64,000 nt of DNA, from positions 1-64,000 of the forward strand of contig NZ_FNAN01000022.1 of NCBI RefSeq assembly GCF_900101885.1, read 5' to 3'. The number at the start of each line of letters is the position of its first letter. Position 1 is the stretch's first letter. The notes beneath the pieces are model-generated. The model saw only the letters and a list, made by a program, of their open reading frames with translations, had not been told where the DNA came from and ran no database searches. Positions 32,196 through 39,929 of this stretch are shown piece after piece. A program made the translations under genes and the position numbers. Source of the DNA: Dyadobacter soli. Lineage in GTDB: Bacteria; Bacteroidota; Bacteroidia; Cytophagales; Spirosomataceae.

Positions 32196-33263
32196 CTAAG
32201 TCAGGTCTTCAACTCCGTACTCGTTTATTTTCCTTAATGTTTTCAAAACATTTTTAGAATGGGGGCTATCGGCCAGACTACCAATACTCTGCACGATATT
32301 GCCACGCGCTTTATTGATGTTACTGCGAAGACTTTCCAGCTTGGTTTTCGAATAGCAGGAAAATGTATCGAGCAGCAATTGACAGTATCTGTCAAGCCCA
32401 ATATTGTTCCGATCTGTGTTCAGCTTATAGGTGGCATGCATAAGTAGGTTTAAAACACGCTCGTAGTTTCCCGGAGGCATTTCAAAGTACTCGTGTTCAG
32501 GTCTAGGCAGTCTGCCTCCTTTTTCTTCAAACATCATTCCTAACAGCTGCAACACTTCCTCTTCACTGGTGAAAACCTGAATGGAGCCCACTGCCTTACA
32601 TTTCCACGCATCAATTAAAATCAACCACATGGATATGATTTCGTCAACCGCGTAGTCCAGGGGAATTCGCTCCGGACCTTTCGTTTGCGCTTCGGCTATT
32701 GGAAATTCTTGACTCTGTAACAAGACCGGAGATTTATACTTAGGAAGGCGAAGGGTATTTACTCTATCGCCGCACGCACGTACAAGGTAGGCCTGGATAA
32801 ATCCGAGCGCGTATAAACAGGATGGAACAGCAAATCCCTCGAAGTATAAATGATAGGAGCAAAATTCAATGAATTGCTCTAAATGAGCGATTTTGCCTTC
32901 GTGGTCAGGATTATAAAGAATGGAGACTATTTGTTGTGGGTATTCCTTCATCGCATCGAAGTACCCTCTTTCAAATTCCGCTCTCAGTTCGTCGGCATAA
33001 GACTCCGAGATTGGGCTATGATGATCTACAATGACATTCGCCCGGTTTTTCTGGTCGAAAATGGCAGCCAGATTCGGTTCACTGAGGAAGACCGGTGGCG
33101 CTGTTTTCTCAGCAATGTTCTCAAAGTGAAAATTACATGATAGGTAGTCTACTTTTCCTCTGCGAAAAACATGATCTGCAAACCTTAAATATGGAAACCT
33201 TCCCTGATCGTCCAGGTCTATACCGAGGTCAGGATCGAAGCCGGGCAAATTGAAAAAATACAT
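32196..33263 (-). CDS. Large protein of unknown function next to the integrase
   Basis: A 355-residue soluble protein (MYFFNLPGFDPDLGIDLDDQ) ending 4 bases before... the integrase stop side, with the integrase gene upstream on the same strand. It is helical in the C-terminal half and contains CSYHLYFEGFAVPSCLYALG and a LLMHATYKLNTDRNN segment. No catalytic motif, membrane segment or known domain is recognised. The gap to the integrase is 4 bases, so they are co-transcribed. It may be an integration accessory or an island-specific defence or regulatory protein; this is open. Confidence 0.7.
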   Translation of the reverse strand: MYFFNLPGFDPDLGIDLDDQGRFPYLRFADHVFRRGKVDYLSCNFHFENIAEKTAPPVFLSEPNLAAIFDQKNRANVIVDHHSPISESYADELRAEFERGYFDAMKEYPQQIVSILYNPDHEGKIAHLEQFIEFCSYHLYFEGFAVPSCLYALGFIQAYLVRACGDRVNTLRLPKYKSPVLLQSQEFPIAEAQTKGPERIPLDYAVDEIISMWLILIDAWKCKAVGSIQVFTSEEEVLQLLGMMFEEKGGRLPRPEHEYFEMPPGNYERVLNLLMHATYKLNTDRNNIGLDRYCQLLLDTFSCYSKTKLESLRSNINKARGNIVQSIGSLADSPHSKNVLKTLRKINEYGVEDLT

Positions 33264-33267
33264 GCGT

Positions 33268-34503
33268 TCAAAGCGTTGAGTTAATCAGTTCATCCAAAAT
33301 TGGATCCCCGATGTCTTCCAGATAAATATCAGTTGTTTTTAAGCTGTCATGGCCCAATGATCGGCCTATATTCTCCTTGGATACTCCGTTTCTCCGGAGC
33401 GTGGTTGCATATGAATGTCGGGCCACGTACGTAGTCAGGTTCTTCTGAATGCCTAAGATTGCACCTAATTCTTGTAAGTCCTTGTTAACCCGCGTTCGAA
33501 TCTTCTGCTTTCTATATCTGATCGACTGTATGCTGTCGTGTCTTTTATATAATATGGGAAAGATGTAGCCGGCATCGCTATTGCCTCGAAGGTTGCGGTA
33601 AAAATCAAGGATCCGCATGGCTTCTGGATGGAGCTTAAAACGAAATTCTTCCTTGGTTTTCGATCTGATATATTCGAGTTCGTCATCAACAATGTTATCC
33701 CATTTTAAACTTGCAAGATCCGTAAAATTGATTCCTCGGCAATAAAAACTGAAAAGGAAGTAATTACGTGAATTAATGAGTGTATTATTCATTGGATCGA
33801 TCTCCAGGGCTGAGATTTGATCAATCTGCGATTTTTGAATCGCTCTTTTTTTGGTCCTAGGGTTGTTGTATTTGCCAAATGCGAGCTCTTTAAAAGGATA
33901 GTGACCCTCGGGGCAAAATTTTTCTCGGATTGCCACCTTCCACATCGTTCTAAAGGTTCTTAGATAGACACTTCTTGTGGTAATAGCGCATCCGCGTTCC
34001 ATCAAGTATTCTTCATATTTCTTCAGAAAATTTAGATTGATAGATAGGAGATCTCGGTCTTTGTTTTTCACAAACCCTTTCAAGCTGCTCAGCGTAAATT
34101 TAAAGGTGTCCGCGTAGCCAATCCGGTTTTGCTGATTGAGCAGAGAAATATGGTCCTCAAAGAGCTTAAAAAGTGATTTGCTCTCTGGTTCTTTCGTTGC
34201 GCCGGTCAAACTACGAACCACACTTTTCATTTCTTCGAACGTTGGCTTTCGACCTTTTTTTCCTTCGGATATGATGAGAAAATCTAACTCAGAAACGATT
34301 GTTCTAAGGAGTAAATTGATCTCCTGATGCTTAGGGTGACCGCGGGCAACTTGCTGTTGACTTTCGAGCCAATTTTCTTGTTTACAGCTCTTCTTTGTGC
34401 TGACTAACTGGTTCTTACGATTAATAATGATGCGGAGCATTATAGGATACTCGCGCGAATCGTTAACTTTGGAAGCTAGGATAAACTTGGTTGAGAGTGC
34501 CAT
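33268..34503 (-). CDS. Tyrosine recombinase (island integrase)
   Basis: A 411-residue integrase with N-terminal arm-binding domain, SAM-like core-binding domain (about 110-210) and catalytic domain. Visible catalytic residues: Arg in FYCRGINFTDLASLKW, Arg in TYVARHSYATTLRRNG (a Y-x-x-R variant of H-x-x-R), His in GRSLGHDSLKTT and the nucleophile Tyr in TDIYLED. This is the Bacteroidota conjugative-transposon type. The start codon lies 161 bases inside attR, just beside the 25-bp double repeat, so the integrase may regulate itself. Its target is the tRNA-Ala 3' end. Confidence 0.93.
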   Translation of the reverse strand: MALSTKFILASKVNDSREYPIMLRIIINRKNQLVSTKKSCKQENWLESQQQVARGHPKHQEINLLLRTIVSELDFLIISEGKKGRKPTFEEMKSVVRSLTGATKEPESKSLFKLFEDHISLLNQQNRIGYADTFKFTLSSLKGFVKNKDRDLLSINLNFLKKYEEYLMERGCAITTRSVYLRTFRTMWKVAIREKFCPEGHYPFKELAFGKYNNPRTKKRAIQKSQIDQISALEIDPMNNTLINSRNYFLFSFYCRGINFTDLASLKWDNIVDDELEYIRSKTKEEFRFKLHPEAMRILDFYRNLRGNSDAGYIFPILYKRHDSIQSIRYRKQKIRTRVNKDLQELGAILGIQKNLTTYVARHSYATTLRRNGVSKENIGRSLGHDSLKTTDIYLEDIGDPILDELINSTL

Positions 34504-34525
34504 CAGTGCATATTTTGATCAAAAT

Positions 34526-34550
34526 TAGGTCGAACATAGGTCGAACATTT
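34526..34550 (+). repeat. Right copy of the 25-bp double repeat
   Basis: Identical to 4040-4064 in direct orientation (two AGGTCGAACAT units). It overlaps the probable integrase promoter, 114 bases inside attR. Confidence 0.8.
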
Positions 34551-34664
34551 CTTGTCTAAGGATAATTAAGCAAACTTAAATAAACTCAATTAACTGACTA
34601 ATATTCAATATGTTGGACTGTTTTTTATAAAAATCAAATATACAAAAAATCCTCAAAAATCTGG

Positions 34665-34707
34665 ATGGCATGCAAGAGGTCGTCGGTTCGAATCCGATAT
34701 TCTCCAC
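34665..34707 (+). repeat. attR: 43-bp copy of the tRNA-Ala 3' end
   Basis: The bases repeat 3951-3993 exactly. The tRNA 5' half is absent here, so this is not a functional tRNA gene but the original chromosomal 3' end displaced by integration. Confidence 0.92.
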
Positions 34708-34729
34708 AAACGCATTAAATCGCTCGTGA

Positions 34730-34757
34730 AACCTTCCAATTTGGAAGGTTTTTTTGT
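34730..34757 (+). terminator. Displaced terminator of the original tRNA-Ala
   Basis: AACCTTCCAA (34,730-34,739) pairs with TTGGAAGGTT (34,741-34,750) and is followed by a T-run. It lies just past attR, where the tRNA terminator would have been before the island arrived. Confidence 0.8.
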
Positions 34758-35020
34758 TTCCTACCTCTCTTACCCCCAGAATTTTAGCTCTTCTTTTCAC
34801 CTTTTCGGTACGCTAGGCGGCACTAAAAAGCTCGCGGTGGCACCAAATATATACTACCCGTTCGTAGTATGTATTGCATGGTCAAAAGGGTGATACTTTG
34901 AAATAGGTAGTTTTGCGGGGATTGCTACGTAGTTCTCCGTATACGTAAAAATACTTATTGTGCGGTGACATAGCTTCGTGGGTTTTAATCATTTTTTAAT
35001 GCCCTACCCACATCAGTACC

Positions 35021-36253
35021 ATGAGTTTTTTCTCTAACAAAATGGAAGTTTTATTCTGGAAACATGCAACCAAAAGTCAAGAACAAAAAGGCACCAGTAC
35101 TTTGTATCTGCGAATTACTGTCAATGGAACGCGCGAAGAATTAGGCTCGACAGGCCTGAAAATTACATCTGCCGATTGGAATGACGCGTCAAGACGACTT
35201 AACGGCAACGATCCGCTGAATTCTTTTAAAAATGAGCAGCTGGGCATATTGGAAATGCGATTGTGGGGCATTTTCAACGATCTGCTGCGCAAGTCCGAAA
35301 AGGTTACTGCGGATCGTATCAAACGGGCCTATCAACTACCACCAGCAGTTTCATTCCTGTCGGCCTTTGATTTTTATCAGAAGGTGTACGAAAAGCGAAA
35401 GGATGTCTCGGAAAGCTCGAAAAAGACACTTCGGAATCATCGTCAGCTTGCATTTAGGTTTTTAGTTGACAATAACCTTCGCGAAGTTCTTGTCGATGAA
35501 TTTACGCCCGAAGTGATGGAAGATTATCGCGCCTGGTGCAAGGGCTGTGGATATAAGGACAGCTATTTTACAAGATCGGCTCGCTCGCTTGCCGCTATTA
35601 CGAAATTTGCAAAGCGTAAAAAGTGGGTATCTGAAAACCCACTCGAAGACTATGTTATTGGTCATGAGCGAATTGAGCGCCCCGAATACTTGGACTCGGT
35701 ACAACTGCGCTTATGGAGAAACCACGAATTCAGCCACCCGACCGCCCAAAAAGTAGCAGATATATTTGTTTTATATGCGCGAACAGGCTTTCATTATCAA
35801 GACCTTATGCAAATTATACGTAATCCAACGGACTTTTTAATTACAGGTATTGACGGCAAGCAGTGGATCGTCAAGCCACGCCAAAAAACGGAAGTGGAAG
35901 CGAAGGTGCCCATTGATAATTTCCCTGAGGTTAAGGAAGTAATAAATAAGTATGGAGGTTGGAGCAAAGTGCCAACCTACTGCAATGCTAAAATGAACGA
36001 CTGGCTGAAAATTTGCGCTGCCGAACTTAACATGAGGCTTGTTCCGGCGCAGCGCATTTACCCTCAGTTGTCAGTGAAGCATGGCCGGACAACGTTTTGC
36101 GATTACTGTCTGAATGAATTAGGGCTCTCGAGGGAGGCAATCCTGACCATGATGGGCAGGATATCGGCGGCAGAGCTGGACCGCTACGTGAGAAGCGACG
36201 AACGCGCCGTGATCACTTCGTTCAAAATCAGTGAAGCGGCTCTGGCTTCATAA
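35021..36253 (+). CDS. Divergent tyrosine recombinase (prophage integrase)
   Basis: A 410-residue recombinase with the Bacteroidota integrase N-terminal domain (GTSTLYLRITVNGTREELGS), core-binding domain (about 110-210) and catalytic domain. The first Arg is in YARTGFHYQDLM. The second block reads LSVKHGRTTFCDYCLNELG, so Lys stands where HxxR usually has His. The next His/Trp is Arg in MMGRISAAELDRYVRSDE, where the Tyr nucleophile is kept. Two of six catalytic positions are therefore atypical. A TAGTTTTG promoter-like box is at 34,908-34,915. It is not paralogous at a glance to the island integrase. Confidence 0.87.
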   Translation: MSFFSNKMEVLFWKHATKSQEQKGTSTLYLRITVNGTREELGSTGLKITSADWNDASRRLNGNDPLNSFKNEQLGILEMRLWGIFNDLLRKSEKVTADRIKRAYQLPPAVSFLSAFDFYQKVYEKRKDVSESSKKTLRNHRQLAFRFLVDNNLREVLVDEFTPEVMEDYRAWCKGCGYKDSYFTRSARSLAAITKFAKRKKWVSENPLEDYVIGHERIERPEYLDSVQLRLWRNHEFSHPTAQKVADIFVLYARTGFHYQDLMQIIRNPTDFLITGIDGKQWIVKPRQKTEVEAKVPIDNFPEVKEVINKYGGWSKVPTYCNAKMNDWLKICAAELNMRLVPAQRIYPQLSVKHGRTTFCDYCLNELGLSREAILTMMGRISAAELDRYVRSDERAVITSFKISEAALAS

Positions 36254-36257
36254 AGGG

Positions 36258-36284
36258 AAAGAGGGACCCGAAGTCCCTCTTTTC
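36258..36284. terminator. Bidirectional terminator between integrase and methylase
   Basis: AAAGAGGGAC pairs with GTCCCTCTTT around CCGAA. Runs of A and T on the two sides serve both converging genes. Confidence 0.85.
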
Positions 36285-36286
36285 GG

Positions 36287-37084
36287 TTAATAATTCCAGG
36301 TCAGGCATTCAACCTTTGTCCGGTTGGCCTTTCGACGCCCGTCGACGGCCAGCGTTTTCACGTGATCCTGCACCTTCCAACCATGTTTTTCCCTGTATTC
36401 CATCAGCACATCTTCTGGGTAGCTACTTAACAGAAACTTTCCTTGCATTCCCGCGCATGCATCCAGCAACGCTCGAAAATCCTCCGTCGAGTAACCTGCA
36501 TAGTGTCCCTGATCAGCGCTGACGTATGGCGGGTCGAGGTAGAAGAATGCATCAGGGGCATCGTATGCACGGATTACTTTCAGAACGTCATAACTTTCAA
36601 TGGTCACCTTCTTGAGACGCTCGGTATAGGCCTCAGTAAACCGGTTTTTCTTGTTGTAGGTGCGGTAAGCAGACTTCCCGCGGCGGTCATAGCCGAAGCC
36701 ACCTCCGATCGTGCTTGAAAAGCTCATATTTGTTTGCACCCATACTGACCAGGCACAATGGACGGGGTCGGAGATTTCGTCTTTTTGGCTTTCGTAAACT
36801 TGCTCGGATTCCTTGTGCTGCGCGCGGGAATGAAATGTCTCGTCCACCAAGCGCTGGATTTCCTCAAAGTCGTATTTCAAAACCTTGTAGAATGTCACTA
36901 GCCGATTGTTGATATCATTGACCACTTCGGCTGGACTCGGATGTTTAGCAAAAAAGATGGCACCGCCTCCAAAGAACGGCTCAATGTAAGTGTGGTGTTC
37001 GGGGATCAGTGGCAGAATGTGACGCACCATGTTCTGTTTGCCGCCGTAATAAGTAATCGGAGTCTTGAGTTTTTCTGTTTTCAT
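36287..37084 (-). CDS. Dam-type DNA adenine methylase
   Basis: A 265-residue N6-adenine methyltransferase of the D12/Dam class. TYYGGKQNMV (residues 11-20) and FFGGGAIF (37-44) bind S-adenosylmethionine, and FFYLDPPYVSAD holds the catalytic DPPY (184-187). No restriction endonuclease gene is adjacent, so it is an orphan methylase. It probably protects phage DNA from host restriction or marks packaging or replication. It is separated from the integrase by the bidirectional terminator. Confidence 0.9.
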   Translation of the reverse strand: MKTEKLKTPITYYGGKQNMVRHILPLIPEHHTYIEPFFGGGAIFFAKHPSPAEVVNDINNRLVTFYKVLKYDFEEIQRLVDETFHSRAQHKESEQVYESQKDEISDPVHCAWSVWVQTNMSFSSTIGGGFGYDRRGKSAYRTYNKKNRFTEAYTERLKKVTIESYDVLKVIRAYDAPDAFFYLDPPYVSADQGHYAGYSTEDFRALLDACAGMQGKFLLSSYPEDVLMEYREKHGWKVQDHVKTLAVDGRRKANRTKVECLTWNY

Positions 37085-37165
37085 GGCTAATAGGTAAAAT
37101 CAGCCTGCAAATTCGGTGGCACTTATTTCGTCGTGAAAGGACGGGAAAGCGTCACAAAAATGCCG

Positions 37166-37173
37166 TACATTTG
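37166..37173 (+). promoter_or_regulatory. -7 box TACATTTG for the 37.2-kb genes
   Basis: TACATTTG lies 39 bases before the ATG at 37,213. It sits inside an inverted repeat ATGCCG...CGGCAT (about 37,160-37,187) which could be an operator. Confidence 0.45.
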
Positions 37174-37212
37174 GAGTATTGCGGCATCAGCAATTAAAAA
37201 ACGATAGAGAAA

Positions 37213-37476
37213 ATGAAAGAAACAATCAAACTAGGCAGGGAGCTTGGGAGAAAGCACTTTGCCGCGATCGCCGCGAAAGGTGAGCGATGGAAGAAAAGGA
37301 ACGTGCCCGGCTGGATTCGGCAGTCAATGTTCGTGCCGTATTATGTCGTCGAGCGCGACAACAAACAGGAGTTGCACATCATTCATCCACCACTTCGGAG
37401 CGGCGATAAAGTTCATTTTATCGTTTATGCCAGATCCGAAATCGAAGAAGAAGGTACCCAAATTCGTAATTGCTAA
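37213..37476 (+). CDS. Phage hypothetical protein
   Basis: An 87-residue soluble basic protein, MKETIKLGRELGRKHFAAIA at the start, with a beta-rich end (KVHFIVYARSEIEEEGTQIR). It has its own promoter-like box. The last 50 bases overlap the next gene in another frame. The family is not recognised. Confidence 0.6.
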   Translation: MKETIKLGRELGRKHFAAIAAKGERWKKRNVPGWIRQSMFVPYYVVERDNKQELHIIHPPLRSGDKVHFIVYARSEIEEEGTQIRNC

Positions 37477-37789
37477 GAACGAAGCGGCGGCACCTGGTGT
37501 CACCTACCTGGTGCATACACAGGAGCCGTCGTTCATTGGCGAGATAAAGAAATTTGTACGCGGTATCGAACGCGACGAATACATCGCAATCAATAATGAC
37601 CGGGAGTTTATAGAAATAGGCCCGCTGCAATTTGTCGAAATCAAAAAGTATTTGACATCCAATGACTTTGATAACCGTCGAGACTACCTTCGCAAAGCCG
37701 TAAAACATTGGATAGTTGCCAATCATATCCGTTTTGATGCTTTTAACGATGGTGCTCTGGGTACGCAGGAGCTACCTATTGAAGAGTAG
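37427..37789 (+). CDS. Phage hypothetical protein overlapping its neighbour
   Basis: A 120-residue protein (MPDPKSKKKVPKFVIAKNEA at the start) that starts inside the preceding gene, in the +1 frame relative to it, and stays open to 37,789. It is mixed alpha/beta with acidic patches and no recognisable domain. An extended frame to 37,244 exists but is out of frame with the preceding coding region. The overlap of 50 bases points to coupled translation. Confidence 0.6.
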   Translation: MPDPKSKKKVPKFVIAKNEAAAPGVTYLVHTQEPSFIGEIKKFVRGIERDEYIAINNDREFIEIGPLQFVEIKKYLTSNDFDNRRDYLRKAVKHWIVANHIRFDAFNDGALGTQELPIEE

Positions 37790-37866
37790 AAATTGAAGCC
37801 AGAAATTTATGAGAAATTGATAATCAGATAGATGTAGAGATAGAGGTGTAGCATTGACTTGAATTG

Positions 37867-38478
37867 TTACTGCTGTATGTCTCGATCTACGGCTTCTTGA
37901 ATACGTGAGAAGTGAATGGATATCTTCAAAAGCAGGAGATAAAAGCCGTAATTGCTTAGGCTGAAAAGTCTTTTTTCTTTCAAATTATCCCTGGGCACGA
38001 GCTTATTAGGGTAATTATTGATCCTGTCTAAAAACACTATTCCTTCATAGGTCAATCCACCTCCAATAGGCAGATATACAATCGAAGTCACATGCTGTCT
38101 CCTTATCGATTGAGCGAGAGTCGATGCATAGTCAGGGCCTTTGACTTTGGCCACCATTTCGGCGAATGACTCGAGGCGCATAATAGGCGAATAACATATT
38201 TGGACAGGGTAGGCCCGGTCATTAGCAAGGTCTACGTCACATGTGTTTGTTAAAACGAGCGCAGGAGTTGGCCGAACGGTAGTGTCCGGCAAGTTTATTA
38301 CATGTAAATCTAATAATCCATCACCCTGGAAGATGACAGGTTGCTCTACTAGCTCGTTGGTATACAGGCTATTATCAATGTTATTTGGAAATCCGCCTAA
38401 CTTTTGAAGTAATTCTTTGGTAGAGTCTTCAGACAAATATTGTGGTAAATATTTTTTAATCTCCTCAGGAAGACTCAT
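37867..38478 (-). CDS. Third gene of the TIGR04255 cassette, unknown function
   Basis: A 203-residue soluble protein starting MSLPEEIKKYLPQYLSEDST. It contains PTPALVLTNTCDVDLANDRA, a TCD motif in a beta-rich context that I have seen in uncharacterised proteins beside mobile-element genes, and IVYLPIGGGLTYEGIVFLDR. Start ATG 38,478 overlaps the upstream stop by 4 bases (ATGA). The frame is open 4 codons further up, but the overlap decides. The role is unknown. Being last in a coupled operon, it may need the other two proteins. Confidence 0.7.
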   Translation of the reverse strand: MSLPEEIKKYLPQYLSEDSTKELLQKLGGFPNNIDNSLYTNELVEQPVIFQGDGLLDLHVINLPDTTVRPTPALVLTNTCDVDLANDRAYPVQICYSPIMRLESFAEMVAKVKGPDYASTLAQSIRRQHVTSIVYLPIGGGLTYEGIVFLDRINNYPNKLVPRDNLKEKRLFSLSNYGFYLLLLKISIHFSRIQEAVDRDIQQ

Positions 38479-38780
38479 ACCAAATTCCAAAAGTTCTCAT
38501 TAACCATGTCAACTATATCACCATCTAAATCGACACTATTGACTAACAAGTTCGTTGCACAGTTGCTAAGAAGGTCACCTGCATTTACTTCCTCGTCTCC
38601 AGTGTTTTTCTTGAATGCAACATTGAGATGTGGATAGACGGTTTCATAGGGCGCACGGATAGACTTGTAGTCACCGCTCGGAACGTAGTTGCCAGTTGGT
38701 ATAATAGTTGAAGCGCAGATCGTGATAAGAAGCCCGATATTAGATGAAACTCTGTTGTGCGAGATTTGGATAGGGTTCAT
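38475..38780 (-). CDS. Second gene of the TIGR04255 cassette, small protein
   Basis: A 101-residue protein with one hydrophobic stretch at about 14-30 (SNIGLLITICASTIIP) and an acidic C-terminus (VNSVDLDGDIVDMVNENFWN). It overlaps both neighbours by 4 bases (ATGA at each end), which indicates coupled translation of all three. I do not recognise the family. Confidence 0.65.
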   Translation of the reverse strand: MNPIQISHNRVSSNIGLLITICASTIIPTGNYVPSGDYKSIRAPYETVYPHLNVAFKKNTGDEEVNAGDLLSNCATNLLVNSVDLDGDIVDMVNENFWNLV

Positions 38781-39499
38781 GGGTAGACCGGATTTAGATT
38801 TTCAACAAATCGTGTTTTCAACAAATTAAAAAATATCCTCTTTTCCCGTGTGTGCAATTTTTCAACAGTTTCTTTGAAATTGTTCAGGCCCTCCACCTTG
38901 TTCTCAAAAACACTAATATCCATTAACGAGCCTGTAAAAGAGGTGTTTGGTCCAGACAATAGTGTTGCGTTGTTAGTGATCTGTAAAACTTCAGTCAACC
39001 CTTCTACCTCCTTCTCAGACCGTATGAGCAAATTTGGACTTACAAAAGCACTGTTTGCCATACGCACTTCGACATCAATATCCGGAAAAATGTCCATATC
39101 CGGAAAAAAGTTCAAATATCTGATGACGAGGCTCACGGGGCTCTGAATTACGCCACTTCCTGTGAGCGTTTCAAAAAACATATCGAGCTCCGTAGAAAAA
39201 TTATTCCATCCTACATATCCTTTATTAGAATGAATTGAAATCACGTCGTTACCAATTTGTAGATCATACTTGTCGTTGGATAACTTGTACAATGCCTGAA
39301 AGTTGAACGAAGGATCACTAGCTCTCACATCTTCGGGAATATTTAAAATGGGAAGGGCTGTCGAAATGGGATATTTCTGTTGGAACTTAGTATACAGGAC
39401 TCCAAACACGGCACCTCTCGGTAAAGAGGATTGGAATTTCAACTCGACTGTGGCTTCTACGACAGGATTTGGATCTATCGATAGCGGTATTTTTTTCAT
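38777..39499 (-). CDS. TIGR04255-family protein
   Basis: A 240-residue protein of a sporadically distributed family. Its start, MKKIPLSIDPNPVVEATVEL followed by KFQSSLPRGAVFGVLYTKFQ, corresponds to the family N-terminus (P-[IV]-V-E-A-x-[IV]-E-[IL]-x-F). IRYLNFF and the C-terminal ENFKETVEKLHTREKRIFF-like helix are also in place. The biochemical function is unknown; members are typically found in mobile or defence contexts. ATG 39,499 is used, since the GTG at 39,508 adds three residues only. It is the first gene of the coupled trio, with its promoter in the 421-base gap. Confidence 0.75.
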   Translation of the reverse strand: MKKIPLSIDPNPVVEATVELKFQSSLPRGAVFGVLYTKFQQKYPISTALPILNIPEDVRASDPSFNFQALYKLSNDKYDLQIGNDVISIHSNKGYVGWNNFSTELDMFFETLTGSGVIQSPVSLVIRYLNFFPDMDIFPDIDVEVRMANSAFVSPNLLIRSEKEVEGLTEVLQITNNATLLSGPNTSFTGSLMDISVFENKVEGLNNFKETVEKLHTREKRIFFNLLKTRFVENLNPVYP

Positions 39500-39830
39500 A
39501 AAACGCACATATGATCACAACTTTTTGGAATCGAATGCAGTAGTGATTTGGCTGCAAATGTAGGAAGCTTTATCATCACAATTTATACTTACGGAGGTTT
39601 TCTATTATTTGGCATTGAAAATTATTCATCAAAGTTTTGTCTCATTTCTCCATAGATCGTAAATGTCGATTGGTGTAACTTGTTGATTGCAAGCGTAGTA
39701 ATTCGGAATTTTGAAAAGTTGCACCTTTTTTTGTGGGACAAAAATTACAACCTGCTGAAAATAGGCCAATTACGCGCCGAAATAATTTTTAAAAGCCCAA
39801 AAATCCCGAGATCAAGCCCGCCCTTTCGCA

Positions 39831-39848
39831 TTTTGGCAATTGCCAAAA
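39831..39848. repeat. 18-bp perfect palindrome
   Basis: TTTTGGCAATTGCCAAAA is fully self-complementary and lies in the 421-base gap between terminase and the cassette, about 330 bases upstream of the cassette start. It resembles an operator for a dimeric repressor. An 85-codon plus frame over this gap has no support. Confidence 0.55.
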
Positions 39849-39874
39849 AAACGATTTTCGAATATCTGAAAGCG

Positions 39875-39929
39875 CCCTCAGGCCGCCGCGACCTGAGGGG
39901 TGGGGTAGGGGTACCGGGGGGTAGGTGGG
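39875..39929. other. Hairpin plus G-quadruplex block next to the terminase stop
   Basis: CCCTCAGG (39,875-39,882) pairs perfectly with CCTGAGGG (39,892-39,899). It is followed on the plus strand by GGGG-T-GGGG-TA-GGGG-TACC-GGGGGG (39,897-39,921) and another GG and GGG. Four G-runs with loops of 1, 2 and 4 bases meet the classical G4 pattern. The terminase gene ends at 39,930. Confidence 0.75.

Noticed and set aside
34662..34710. Second tRNA-Ala gene at the island's right end
   Set aside because: Only the 3' half is present, with no acceptor 5' strand or D arm upstream, so it is an att site.
37213..37789. Programmed frameshift joining the two 37-kb ORFs
   Set aside because: No slippery heptamer or known pair of fused products is visible. 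Two separate starts with a 50-base overlap explain the data.
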